Assembly (NCBI RefSeq): GCF_000760695.4
Contig: NZ_JHEG04000002.1
Coordinates: forward strand, 186,001-250,000
Direction of reading: 5' to 3'
Length of the DNA stretch: 64,000 bases
DNA from: Tolypothrix bouteillei VB521301
GTDB lineage: Bacteria; Cyanobacteriota; Cyanobacteriia; Cyanobacteriales; Nostocaceae
Part shown: positions 35,431 through 44,700 of the stretch, in pieces
Numbering within the stretch: position 1 is the first letter of the stretch
Layout of the letters: every line of letters begins with the position of its first letter
Made by a program: the position numbers and the translations under genes
Notes under the pieces: generated by a model
Seen by the model: only the letters and a program-made list of their open reading frames with translations
What the model was told of the DNA's origin: nothing
The model's database searches: none

Positions 35431-36630
35431 TCAAACAGTTAATTTTACCTGCTCGATGCCTTGACGCAACTCGCGCTGTCGCTTGAGCCAAGACTGTCGA
35501 ACACCGTTGCGAATAACAGGAGCAAATTGACTCGCCCCCCATCTTAAGAATGCACTTTTCCCCAGTCGTTCTGCAAGAGATGCTTCCTCACTTTGAAGTT
35601 GCTGTGCTCTTATAATCTCCGATTCTCGCTCGGCTTGAATCTGTGGCAGTGCGGCATCAATTGCTTCATCTCCGGCTTTTGAAAGCAACAGGGGAACGAG
35701 ATGATTTGCTGTAACGATCGCATCTCGTAATGCCATATTGATTCCTTGGGCGCGGATAGGTGACATGGGATGAGCAGCATCTCCTAAAAGGACTAATCCC
35801 GGTACATACCAGCGCGGACAGCGCCCAACCACAACAGATAGCAACACGGGTCGCTCAATGGTGTGAGCATTTTGCTGGAAATGCTCTGCCAACCATGGGG
35901 GTGATGCGGAAGCAAGCTTGACAGACCAATCGATGTGTTTCCAGTCTTGAGAGTCACCTTCGTGAAGCGCCCAGCCTACTTGAAGATTGCCTTCTGAGGA
36001 ACGGAACAACCCAAATGCGTTTTTGTCCCGAACAATTGAATAAAAGATGTTTTTGGTTTCAAAGCGCGGGCTATCTGCCAATTTAAACCATAGAATGTTA
36101 AAGCTTTGAGATTGTTGCTCTAGCTCCAATTTGGCGCAACTGCGAACGGTGGAATTCCGACCATCTGCTCCAATGACTAAATCGGCAAAAAACGAGCGAT
36201 CGTCACTCAGTTTTACACCCGAAACTCGTTTGTCGCTCCAATGTAAATCCCTGACGGTTGAACCCCGGACAAATTCAAAATGGGGGTAGGTGCTGGCAAG
36301 ATTAATTAATGTTTCAAGGAAAGCAGGCTGTGAAACAAGGGTACAAGGCTTACTACCAGGTTCTAGTGGTTCATTCACTCGAAATAGGGTGCGGTTGTTG
36401 ATGGAGAATTCCCAACCATCTAAGGGGCGATGGGGAATGGACTCCAGTACGGATAGTAACTCCATTTGTTCTAAGGCATCAAGTCCACTAGGCATCAGTC
36501 CTTCACCGCGAAAGGCTCTTTGGAAGTTACGGGATGCTTCAATGAGCTTGACTGCAATGCCTCGTTTTACTAAAAGGAGTGCAAGTGTTGCACCAGTAGG
36601 TCCTGCGCCAACAATGACAACTTGATTCAT
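35431..36630 (-). CDS. FAD-dependent aromatic-type monooxygenase
   Basis: A 399-residue group A flavoprotein hydroxylase (p-hydroxybenzoate hydroxylase fold). Signatures are the FAD dinucleotide motif VVIVGAGPTGATLALLL at 4-20, the DG motif LVIGADGRNSTVR, and the GD motif LVLLGDAAHPMSPIRAQGIN. It would hydroxylate an aromatic or polyketide-like substrate with NAD(P)H and O2. It is the first gene of a minus-strand pair with the decarboxylase. Confidence 0.92.
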   Translation of the reverse strand: MNQVVIVGAGPTGATLALLLVKRGIAVKLIEASRNFQRAFRGEGLMPSGLDALEQMELLSVLESIPHRPLDGWEFSINNRTLFRVNEPLEPGSKPCTLVSQPAFLETLINLASTYPHFEFVRGSTVRDLHWSDKRVSGVKLSDDRSFFADLVIGADGRNSTVRSCAKLELEQQSQSFNILWFKLADSPRFETKNIFYSIVRDKNAFGLFRSSEGNLQVGWALHEGDSQDWKHIDWSVKLASASPPWLAEHFQQNAHTIERPVLLSVVVGRCPRWYVPGLVLLGDAAHPMSPIRAQGINMALRDAIVTANHLVPLLLSKAGDEAIDAALPQIQAERESEIIRAQQLQSEEASLAERLGKSAFLRWGASQFAPVIRNGVRQSWLKRQRELRQGIEQVKLTV

Positions 36631-36751
36631 CCAGATTACTCCACTCCGCGCTATCTTAATTTTACAGTAGTTTTCAATTCAGCATTTTTGAATTTGCTTT
36701 AACACTGAATTATTTTTGAGATTATATTTAGCCAATCGACCAATTAAGAAA

Positions 36752-37789
36752 ATGTTTATAAAGTCTGTTTCAGTTTTTGTACATCGTTTTTTACTTTCTT
36801 TAGCAGTAATGCTGCTAGTGTCCGTGTTGTTACCACTTCAAGCGCGGGAATCTTTTGTCACTACAGCACAGATGAATACGACATTGTTAAATACTATTGA
36901 TGTCTCAGCCGCTCAAGGTAATGTTGGGATTGGGGTTTTAGACCTAAACACTGGTAAAAGTTGGTTTCGTAATGGCAAGCAGCGCTTTCCCATGCAAAGT
37001 GTTTACAAAGTGCCGATCGCAATTGCTGTTTTAAAGCGAGTGGATGAGGGTAAGCTTGGGCTCAACCAATCCGTGACTGTGACCCGTCAGGATTTTGCAC
37101 CAGGATGGAGTCCAATGGCTCAAGAGTTTAAAGGTAACAGCCAAAAATTTACGGTTCAAGACCTTCTCGAACGTTCTGTTGGAATAAGTGACAATACGGC
37201 TGCTGACGTTTTGGTGCGATTGGTGGGTGGAACCGGACAAGTTAACGCGATTTTAAGTAGGCTGAAAATTCGTGATGTCCGTGTAGATAGATTAGAGAGG
37301 CAATTACAGTCTGATTGTGTGGGGCTGACCAAGTTTCGCCCGGAATTGGCTGATGAAAAAAAATGGTCTGAAGCTGTACAAAAAATTCCAGATAGTGTTA
37401 AGAAATCGGCAATAGAAAAATATCTTACAGATCCGCGAGACACTGCCACTCCTGAAGGGATAATTGATCTTTTGGTTAAGTTACAATCCAATCAGTTATT
37501 ATCTAAAAAATCGACTGCTTTATTACTTAAAATAATGACTGATTCTCCAACAGGTGCAAAGCGTCTGAAAGCAGGGCTACCTAATAACTGGTCTATTGCA
37601 CACAAAACTGGTAGCGGTCCTGATGTTTTGGGAATTGGAACTGCGACCAATGATGTTGGTGTCATCAGTTCGTCAAATGGAAAACGAGTGGCGATCGCTG
37701 TATTTATAGCTGGTTCTAAAGCCCCTGTAGAAGCTCGGGAAAAAGTGATGTCTGACGTTGCTTCAGCAGTTGTAAAAGCAGTGGAGTAA
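36752..37789 (+). CDS. bla: Class A serine beta-lactamase
   Basis: A 345-residue exported hydrolase. The signal peptide covers ~1-32 (FLLSLAVMLLVSVLLPL). Active-site elements are SVYK with nucleophile Ser83 and Lys86, SDN at 146-148, Glu182 in the omega-loop (DRLERQLQ, similar to the subclass A2 layout), and KTG at 285-287. It should open beta-lactam rings in the periplasm. I use the ATG at 36752 (MFIKSVSVF); a TTG at 36716 gives a longer but poorer signal peptide. Confidence 0.93.
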   Translation: MFIKSVSVFVHRFLLSLAVMLLVSVLLPLQARESFVTTAQMNTTLLNTIDVSAAQGNVGIGVLDLNTGKSWFRNGKQRFPMQSVYKVPIAIAVLKRVDEGKLGLNQSVTVTRQDFAPGWSPMAQEFKGNSQKFTVQDLLERSVGISDNTAADVLVRLVGGTGQVNAILSRLKIRDVRVDRLERQLQSDCVGLTKFRPELADEKKWSEAVQKIPDSVKKSAIEKYLTDPRDTATPEGIIDLLVKLQSNQLLSKKSTALLLKIMTDSPTGAKRLKAGLPNNWSIAHKTGSGPDVLGIGTATNDVGVISSSNGKRVAIAVFIAGSKAPVEAREKVMSDVASAVVKAVE

Positions 37790-37830
37790 GCAGCACAAAG
37801 CTCATATCAGTTTAGTATTCCGTGTTTCAA

Positions 37831-37978
37831 CCTAAGGTGGTGTACAGACCTTTAGAAAAGAGATGAAACATCGTGAAAAGGAAGAATTAGAATTAAGTTC
37901 TCCCCTTTTTTAAGGGGGGTTAGGGGGGATCGAAACCGTAAGAATGCACTTTAGAAGACTTGCGTACACCACCGTAGG
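37831..37978. mobile_element. MITE-like element with 15-bp inverted ends and TA duplication
   Basis: cctaaggtggtgtac (37831-37845) and gtacaccaccgtagg (37964-37978) are inverted repeats with one mismatch. Inside is a G-rich hairpin (ccccttttttaagggg). Each end has a TA just outside aggtggtgtac/gtacaccaccg, the target duplication expected of IS630/Tc1/mariner-type transposition. No ORF is present, so it would move in trans. Confidence 0.65.
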
Positions 37979-37998
37979 TATTTCAACTCGGGTATATG

Positions 37999-38913
37999 TT
38001 AAGAATATCGCAAAACTCCATTATCATTAGAAATTCCCCGAATCGCAATTGATGTATAGTTATACGTGCCATCCATTCTGCGACAATATGCTGTTAAGAT
38101 ATCTCCAGCAATAGTTATGTTCTCACAGGACTCTTGATAACTACTATTGGTTGTAGGGTCGCTATCATAGCGCAAAACTCCATTATCGTTGCAGATTCCC
38201 CGAATCAAAATTGATGTATGGTTATATGTACCATCCATTCTGCGACAATATGCTGTTAAGATATCTCCAGCAACGCTCATATTTTCACAGGACTCTTGAT
38301 AACTGCTAGGAGCAAGCTGTACGGGTTTATCTTTAGTTTTTGTTTTAAGAACTGGAATTTGCCCGGAAGAAGTATGTTCTAGTTGAACCGCAACCTTACC
38401 TTCCTCAAAAGCCCTTTGAAACACATCAAGATTATCTGAAGTGGCGTAGCCCAATCCATCGTAAAAACCAATTGCAAATGCGATCGCAGCTTTGTCCCCA
38501 ATCGGCTGATTCATTCCAATCGCATAATTAATGTATTCACCAATTGCAGTCGCTGGCTTGACAGAATGACAGGCGTTAAGTAACACGCATTCTACATAAT
38601 TTGCGTGCAATTGAAACAATGATGCCAGTCCTTCTGCGGGGACTGGCTTATTTTCTTCCGCATCGTCTTCTAACAGCAAGCTACCATCTTCTAGCCCGTG
38701 TCCGCAAAAGTGAACAATTTGGGGCTTTTCCTCTGCAAGAGCACGGCGAATATCCTGAGGGCGGACAGCAGTTCTGAGCGTAACCTTAAATAAATTCCGT
38801 TTTGTAGCGCGGCGAATAGCTTCTTCAATTGAGCGAATTTCTCGATCCAAACGCAATCCATGAGGAATTGCAGCCAGAATTAGGATTGTTTTCACACCCG
38901 TGCTGTCACTCAT
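37999..38913 (-). CDS. CHAT caspase-like protease fused to a cyanovirin-N (CVNH) lectin
   Basis: A 304-residue protein. The N-terminal ~180 residues are a CHAT (caspase-HetF-associated) domain with the catalytic dyad His72 (VHFCGHGLEDGSLLLED) and Cys115 (VLLNACHS). Residues 203-304 are a cyanovirin-N fold made of two near-identical repeats, SYQESCENMSVAGDILTAYC at 204-223 and SYQESCENITIAGDILTAYC at 258-277, each with the cysteine pair and an RGI(C/S)NDNGVLRY end. No signal peptide is visible, so it is cytoplasmic despite the lectin domain. The repeats are 162 bp apart, with 43 identical bases, indicating recent duplication or conversion. Confidence 0.9.
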   Translation of the reverse strand: MSDSTGVKTILILAAIPHGLRLDREIRSIEEAIRRATKRNLFKVTLRTAVRPQDIRRALAEEKPQIVHFCGHGLEDGSLLLEDDAEENKPVPAEGLASLFQLHANYVECVLLNACHSVKPATAIGEYINYAIGMNQPIGDKAAIAFAIGFYDGLGYATSDNLDVFQRAFEEGKVAVQLEHTSSGQIPVLKTKTKDKPVQLAPSSYQESCENMSVAGDILTAYCRRMDGTYNHTSILIRGICNDNGVLRYDSDPTTNSSYQESCENITIAGDILTAYCRRMDGTYNYTSIAIRGISNDNGVLRYS

Positions 38914-39666
38914 AAGTTGTGTATGAAGCAGGTATTAAGGTTGACGCTTTGATAAAATCAATTTACAGCTTTATTATAGATGAGTCAATTCAGCTATCTT
39001 CGATTCTTAAACCTATAAAATGCAGCAAGTAGCCGCTCACATTGGCTTCTTTGTGAAGCAGTTTGAGCAGCTACCCAAAGTTTAGGTGGAGTGGCTGGTG
39101 TTGCAATCGCCGCTCAAATATATCTTCAAGCAGATAGCCCGTTCTTTTCTTCGCATTACCCATTGAATTTAAACTCCAAATCCGAGGGATGTACGAACCA
39201 GGTGGGAATCATCAGTAATTATCCCTGTTTTCGTATATAAACACACAGATAATTAACATATTTTCTAAAACTAGAGTGATAAAGTACTAAATACCTACTC
39301 CTGAGATAAATATGACTCAACAGTTTTCTCCTGACAAAGTCAATTTTATTGATTTAAGTCTAATTAATAATAATAACCACACCCTACTTCAAGAAATGGA
39401 ACGATCGCATTTAGAGCCATGAATACTTTGTGTATGACTGCAATCTTTTTCTCTGTTTTTGACCATCAAGATTCAGTAATTCAGTACTACTCCTGTTGTA
39501 AGAGTGACTCTTAATTGTCACTTTTAATTACACCCTTCTACCAGAAGGATTGGTTGCAGAGTTAGAGTTAGAGAAAACTTTGACAAAATGCATTCAAGCT
39601 AAGAAAAATTAGTTGCTACAGCATTGTAGCTGTTTACATTCATAAGTAATTATAATAATCTTTACC
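38914..39666. other. Long intergenic region with decayed coding traces
   Basis: No intact gene. A frame near 39060-39235 reads AATQSLGGVAGVAIAAQIYL then QADSPFF and looks like a gene end without a start. A 36-codon ORF at 39312-39422 begins MTQQFSPDKVNFIDLSLINN. Another fragment before 39612 reads LLPEGLVAELELEKTLTKCI. These could be pieces of one or more small decayed genes; I recognise none. The right end is AT-rich promoter DNA for the next gene. Confidence 0.4.
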
Positions 39667-41475
39667 ATGTTAAAACAAGCTTTATCTGCTATTAAGAAAG
39701 TCTCCGCTCGTCTACTCTGTCAGCTTTTAGGACAGCCTAGTATTAGTCATTTAGAAACTCAACTGCAAACTCAACAGGTTCAAATTCAGCAGTTAGAAGA
39801 GCAAGAAAGAGCACTTTACCGAGTTATTAGTAAAATCCGAGCTTCTCTGGAGTTAGAAACAATCTTTCGTACAGCCACTAAAGAAACTTGCAAGTTACTC
39901 CGCATCGAGCGAATTGCCGTATACCGTTTCCATGAAAACTGGGGTGGAGAATTTGTCAGCGACTTTGAGTTTGCAGAGCCTGGATGGGATGATGTAGAAA
40001 CATTAGGAAAAAATACGATTTGGAACGATTCTTATTTACAAGAATATCAAGGAGGACGGTATCGTAATAATGAAACCCTAGCTGTTTCAGATATTTACTC
40101 AACAGGCTTTTCTCAATGCCATTTAGAAATTTTAGAACAGTTTCATATTCGAGCTTATGCAACAGCACCAATTTTTGTTGGAAAAAAACTGTGGGGAATA
40201 CTTGCTGCTTATCAGCACTCACAGCCACATGAATGGAAAAAATTAGAAATTCAGTTTCTCTCTCAAATTGCAACACAGTTAGGGTTTGCAGTGAAACAAG
40301 CAGAATTTTTAGCTCAAGCAGAACAAAAAGCAGCAGAACTGCATAAAGCAAATCAGCAGCAGGAGATTTTGTTTAATTTAGTTGCTGAAATTCGTGAATC
40401 TCTTAATCTAGACACCTTGTTTAAAACGACTGTACGAGAAATTCGTAAAGCTCTCCGTAGCGATCGCGTCGGGATTTTTCAATTCGATCTTGAATCGAAC
40501 TATACCTCTGGTGCATTTGTTTCCGAGAATGTTTTGCCTGACTACGATTCTACGCTCGCTACAAAGGTGAAGGATCATTGTTTTGGTGAAAAATATGCCG
40601 ATGCTTATCACCAAGGGCGCATACAGGTATTATCAGATGTTTATAAATCCGGGCTAAAAGATTGTCACCTTCGCGTGTTAGAGCAATTTCAAATCAAGGC
40701 ACAAATTATTGTACCCCTTATGAAGGGTAAAACTTTATGGGGATTACTATGCGTTCATCAATGCCGTTCTCCGCGAGAGTGGACCACATCGGAAATTCAA
40801 TTTATCCGACAGTTAGCAGCTCAGTTTAATGTGGCTCTAGAACATTCAGAATTATTAGAGCAATCTCGCTCTCAAGCTCGTCAACTTGAGAGGGCAAATC
40901 AAGCTTTAGAACTTGCAAATTCTCAGTTAGAAAAACTGAGTAAGTTAGATGCTTTAACTAAAATAGCAAATCGTCGTTGTTTTGATGAATTTTTAGAGCA
41001 AGAATGGAACCGACTCACAGGAACTGAGAACTATTTATCTTTAATTCTATTTGATATTGATTATTTTAAGGATTATAATGATTGTTACGGACACCTAGTT
41101 GGAGATGAATGCTTAATACAAGTTGCTCGTGCAGCAAAATCTGTATTAAAGCGTCCTACAGATCTACTTGCTCGTTATGGTGGTGAAGAATTTATTGTGG
41201 TTTTGCCAAATACCAACAAATCAGGTGCTATTAAAGTCACTCAGTTGATTCAAAGATCTATTCAAAAATTAAATATTCCACATACGAGAAAAAATGATTG
41301 TCAATCTATTGTGACCGTCAGTTTAGGTGTTGCAATTCAAAGACCAACATCTCAAAGTTCCGCTCAAAGCTTGATTGATGCAGCCGATAAAGCTTTGTAC
41401 AAAGCTAAAGAAGAAGGACGCAATCGGTGGGTTTGTGCTACAAAAGTTTATCCCCAACAATACAGACAACTTTAA
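39667..41475 (+). CDS. Dual-GAF cyanobacteriochrome-type diguanylate cyclase
   Basis: A 602-residue signalling protein: coiled coil (~25-55), GAF1 (~60-215), GAF2 (~235-397), coiled coil, GGDEF domain (~425-590). GAF1 carries the canonical bilin-binding Cys151-His152 (FSQCHLEILEQF) and QGGRYRNNE. GAF2 carries both Cys333-His334 (KDCHLRVLEQF) and a DXCF motif, Asp303-His-Cys305-Phe306, typical of dual-cysteine blue/green cyanobacteriochromes. The cyclase has intact GGEEF at 505-509, Asp463, and an RxxD inhibitory site (RPTD, 496-499). It would make c-di-GMP under light control. Confidence 0.9.
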   Translation: MLKQALSAIKKVSARLLCQLLGQPSISHLETQLQTQQVQIQQLEEQERALYRVISKIRASLELETIFRTATKETCKLLRIERIAVYRFHENWGGEFVSDFEFAEPGWDDVETLGKNTIWNDSYLQEYQGGRYRNNETLAVSDIYSTGFSQCHLEILEQFHIRAYATAPIFVGKKLWGILAAYQHSQPHEWKKLEIQFLSQIATQLGFAVKQAEFLAQAEQKAAELHKANQQQEILFNLVAEIRESLNLDTLFKTTVREIRKALRSDRVGIFQFDLESNYTSGAFVSENVLPDYDSTLATKVKDHCFGEKYADAYHQGRIQVLSDVYKSGLKDCHLRVLEQFQIKAQIIVPLMKGKTLWGLLCVHQCRSPREWTTSEIQFIRQLAAQFNVALEHSELLEQSRSQARQLERANQALELANSQLEKLSKLDALTKIANRRCFDEFLEQEWNRLTGTENYLSLILFDIDYFKDYNDCYGHLVGDECLIQVARAAKSVLKRPTDLLARYGGEEFIVVLPNTNKSGAIKVTQLIQRSIQKLNIPHTRKNDCQSIVTVSLGVAIQRPTSQSSAQSLIDAADKALYKAKEEGRNRWVCATKVYPQQYRQL

Positions 41476-41550
41476 CAATTTCTTCAAGGAAACCCTACGC
41501 GAATAACGGGGGGCTTAAGGGGAATGGCACTAAGAAATAGTAGAAGCCTA

Positions 41551-41587
41551 GCGACACGGGGACTTGGAGACGCGGGGACGCGGAGAG
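41551..41587. repeat. Short GC-rich tandem repeat
   Basis: gcgacacggggacttggaga then cgcggggacgcggagag: imperfect copies of (g)acgcggg/gacacggg. Such runs are scattered in filamentous cyanobacterial intergenic DNA. It lies between the photoreceptor gene and the hybrid kinase. Confidence 0.6.
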
Positions 41588-41748
41588 ACTCAATTAAGGA
41601 GGGGAAAAGGAGAAATAAGGAGCTTACCGCAGATGTTATAACTTTGTAAAGCACAGAGTTCGACGTTTCTATTCAATGAGTTAGAAACGGCTAAGATTTG
41701 GGAAACATACTGTAAATGAAGCAGTTTTATTGTCTCAAGGTGACTGAA

Positions 41749-44700
41749 ATGACTACAGCAGTTGAGCCACTGACCAAGATTCTGGGTTATAGAATTAGCG
41801 AGCGACTGTATGCAGGCTCTAGAACCCTAGTTTATCGCGCAATCCGCGAGGTCGATCGATTGCCAGTAGTCATCAAGATACTCAAGCAGGAGTATCCTAC
41901 ATTCAATGAATTGCTGCAATTCCGCAATCAGTACACCATTGCCAAAAATCTTGACTTCGGGGGTATTGTTCGTCTTTACAGCTTAGAACCTTACCACAAC
42001 AGCTATGTATTGGTGATGGAGGACTTTGGTGGTATCTCGTTACGAGAGTGGATACACAAAGAAATCAACAGCAACTGCGCTTGCGAAGGGAGTGCTCTGC
42101 GCTATCACCCTTTGGGTAGCTCCCTTTATAAGTATCCCTTGAAAGTGTTTTTGGACATTGCGATCGCCCTAGCAACAATTCTTGATGCACTTTACCGCCA
42201 CCGGATCGTCCACAAAGACATTAAGCCTGCCAATATTTTAATTAACCCAGAAACCCAGCAGGTAAAGTTAATTGACTTCAGCCTTGCTTCCCTACTTTCT
42301 AAAGAAACCCAAGAAATTTACAGTCCTAATGTTTTGGAAGGTACTCTCGCCTATTTGTCACCAGAACAAACCGGACGGATGAACCGAGGAATTGATTACC
42401 GTAGTGATTTCTACTCTTTAGGTATTACTTTCTTTGAACTTCTTACCGGACAATTGCCTTTCCAATCTAACGATTTGATGGAAGTCGTTCACTGTCACAT
42501 CGCCAAACAACCTCCTAGTGTTGACAGCTTGAATCCTCATATTCCCCCGGTGCTATCTCATATCATCAGCAAACTGATGGCAAAAAATGCTGAAGACCGC
42601 TATCAGAGCGCTTTAGGGTTGAAACACGATCTAGAGATATGTCTGAACCAACTGCTAACCACCGGGCAGATCGATCGGTTTGAAATTGGACAACGAGATG
42701 TGTGCGATCGCTTCATCATCTCAGAAAAGCTCTACGGTCGTTATAACGAAGTAGCAAGTTTACTAGCAGCTTTTGACCGAGTTTCTCAAGCAGGTAGCGA
42801 ACTCATGCTAGTGGCAGGTTTTTCCGGTATCGGCAAAACTGCTGTAGTTAACGAAATCCACAAACCAATTGTGCGGCAACGGGGTTACTTTATTAAAGGT
42901 AAATTTGACCAGTTTCAACGCAACATTCCCCTATCTGCTTTTTTACAAGCATTTCGCGATCTCATCGGGCAATTACTCACTGAAACTGATACACAATTAG
43001 CTCGATGGAAGAACAAAATTCTCTCAGCTTTGGGAGAAAACGCTCAAGTCATTATTGAAATGCTCCCAGAACTCGAGCGCATAATTGGTCAACAACCTTC
43101 TGTTCCCGAACTCTCAGGTAGTGCTGCTCAAAACCGCTTCAACATCCTATTTCAAAAATTTATCCAAGTGTTTGCTACAAAAGATCATCCTCTGACGATC
43201 TTTATCGATGACTTGCAGTGGGCAGATTCTGCTTCCCTCAAGTTTATGCAACTGTTAGTGAGTGAAATAGAGAGCCGCTACCTCTTATTAATTGGGGCTT
43301 ACCGAGATAACGAAGTCTCTGCAACGCATCCACTGATGCTGACACTTCAAGAAATTGAGAAATTAAAGGTTAAAGTCAATACTGTTACTCTTGCTCCTCT
43401 AGATCGATCCTCAGTGAATCAGTTAGTTGCTGATACATTCAGTTGTTCGCTGGATCTCGCCTTACCATTAACAGAGTTAATATTTAGCAAAACGCTGGGA
43501 AATCCATTCTTCACGACTCAGTTTCTCAAAGCACTCTATGAAGATCGATTGATTGCATTCAATTTTCATGGTGGTTACTGGGAGTGTGACATTGCACAGG
43601 TTCGCTCCCTTACCCTAAACGATGATATTGTAGAATTTATGGTAGTTCAAATCCAGAAGTTACCCCAAGCCACTCAAGAAGTGTTGCAGTTAGCCGCTTG
43701 TATTGGTAACTCTTTTGATTTAGAAACGCTAGCCATCGTTTATGAAAAATCCCAAACTCAAACTGCCAACCATCTGTGGAGGGCTTTGAAAGATGGGTTG
43801 ATTTTACCGCAGAATGATGTTTATAAGTTTTTTCAACAAGAAATATTTTTGAGCGATCGCGAGCCATTGGTAAACGGTCAACTAGGAAAAATAACCACCA
43901 GCTATAAATTTCTGCACGATCGCGTCCAGCAAGCCGCTTATTCTTTGATCCCTCAAAATCAAAAGCAAACGACTCACCTTAAAATTGGGCGACGGTTGTT
44001 AGAAAACACATCACCAGCAGACCAGCATGAGAAAATTTTTAATATTATCAACCATCTCAACCTGGGTGTTGAAGCGATCGAGCTTCCTCACGAACGAGAG
44101 CAATTAGCAAATCTTAATTTGGTAGCGGGTCTTCAGGCAAAATCTGCAACAGCATATGAAGCGGCACTGAGATATTTGAGTACAGGTATAATGTTCCTAG
44201 AACCCCATAGCTGGCAAAATCAGTATGATTTAACACTGAATTTGTACTTAGCAGCAGCAGAAGCAGAATACCTGAATACGAACTACGAGCAAGCAGATCG
44301 GCAAATAGAAACGCTTCTGGAAAATGTCAGGGATACATTACAAAAAGCGAGAGTTTACGAAATCAAAATTCAATCTTTAATTTCTCAGTCTCAGATGCAG
44401 TCAGCGCTAGATATAGCGTTAGAGGTCTTGCAGATGTTAGGTATCAGTTTAGAGAACGAGGCGATCGCCATCTCAGAGATTGAAGCATTAATCGACCTAC
44501 CAGAAATGACTGACTTGGATAAACTAGCAGCACAGGGAATTTTGATGACCGTTGCTCCTGCGGTTTTCCTTGCGAATCCCCAAATGTATCCACTCATTGT
44601 CTTTACAATGGTCAATTTGTGCATTAGATATGGCAATTCTAGCTTTGCAGCTTATGCATATGTCATCTATGGATTATTTCTCTGTGGTGGAGGGGATATT

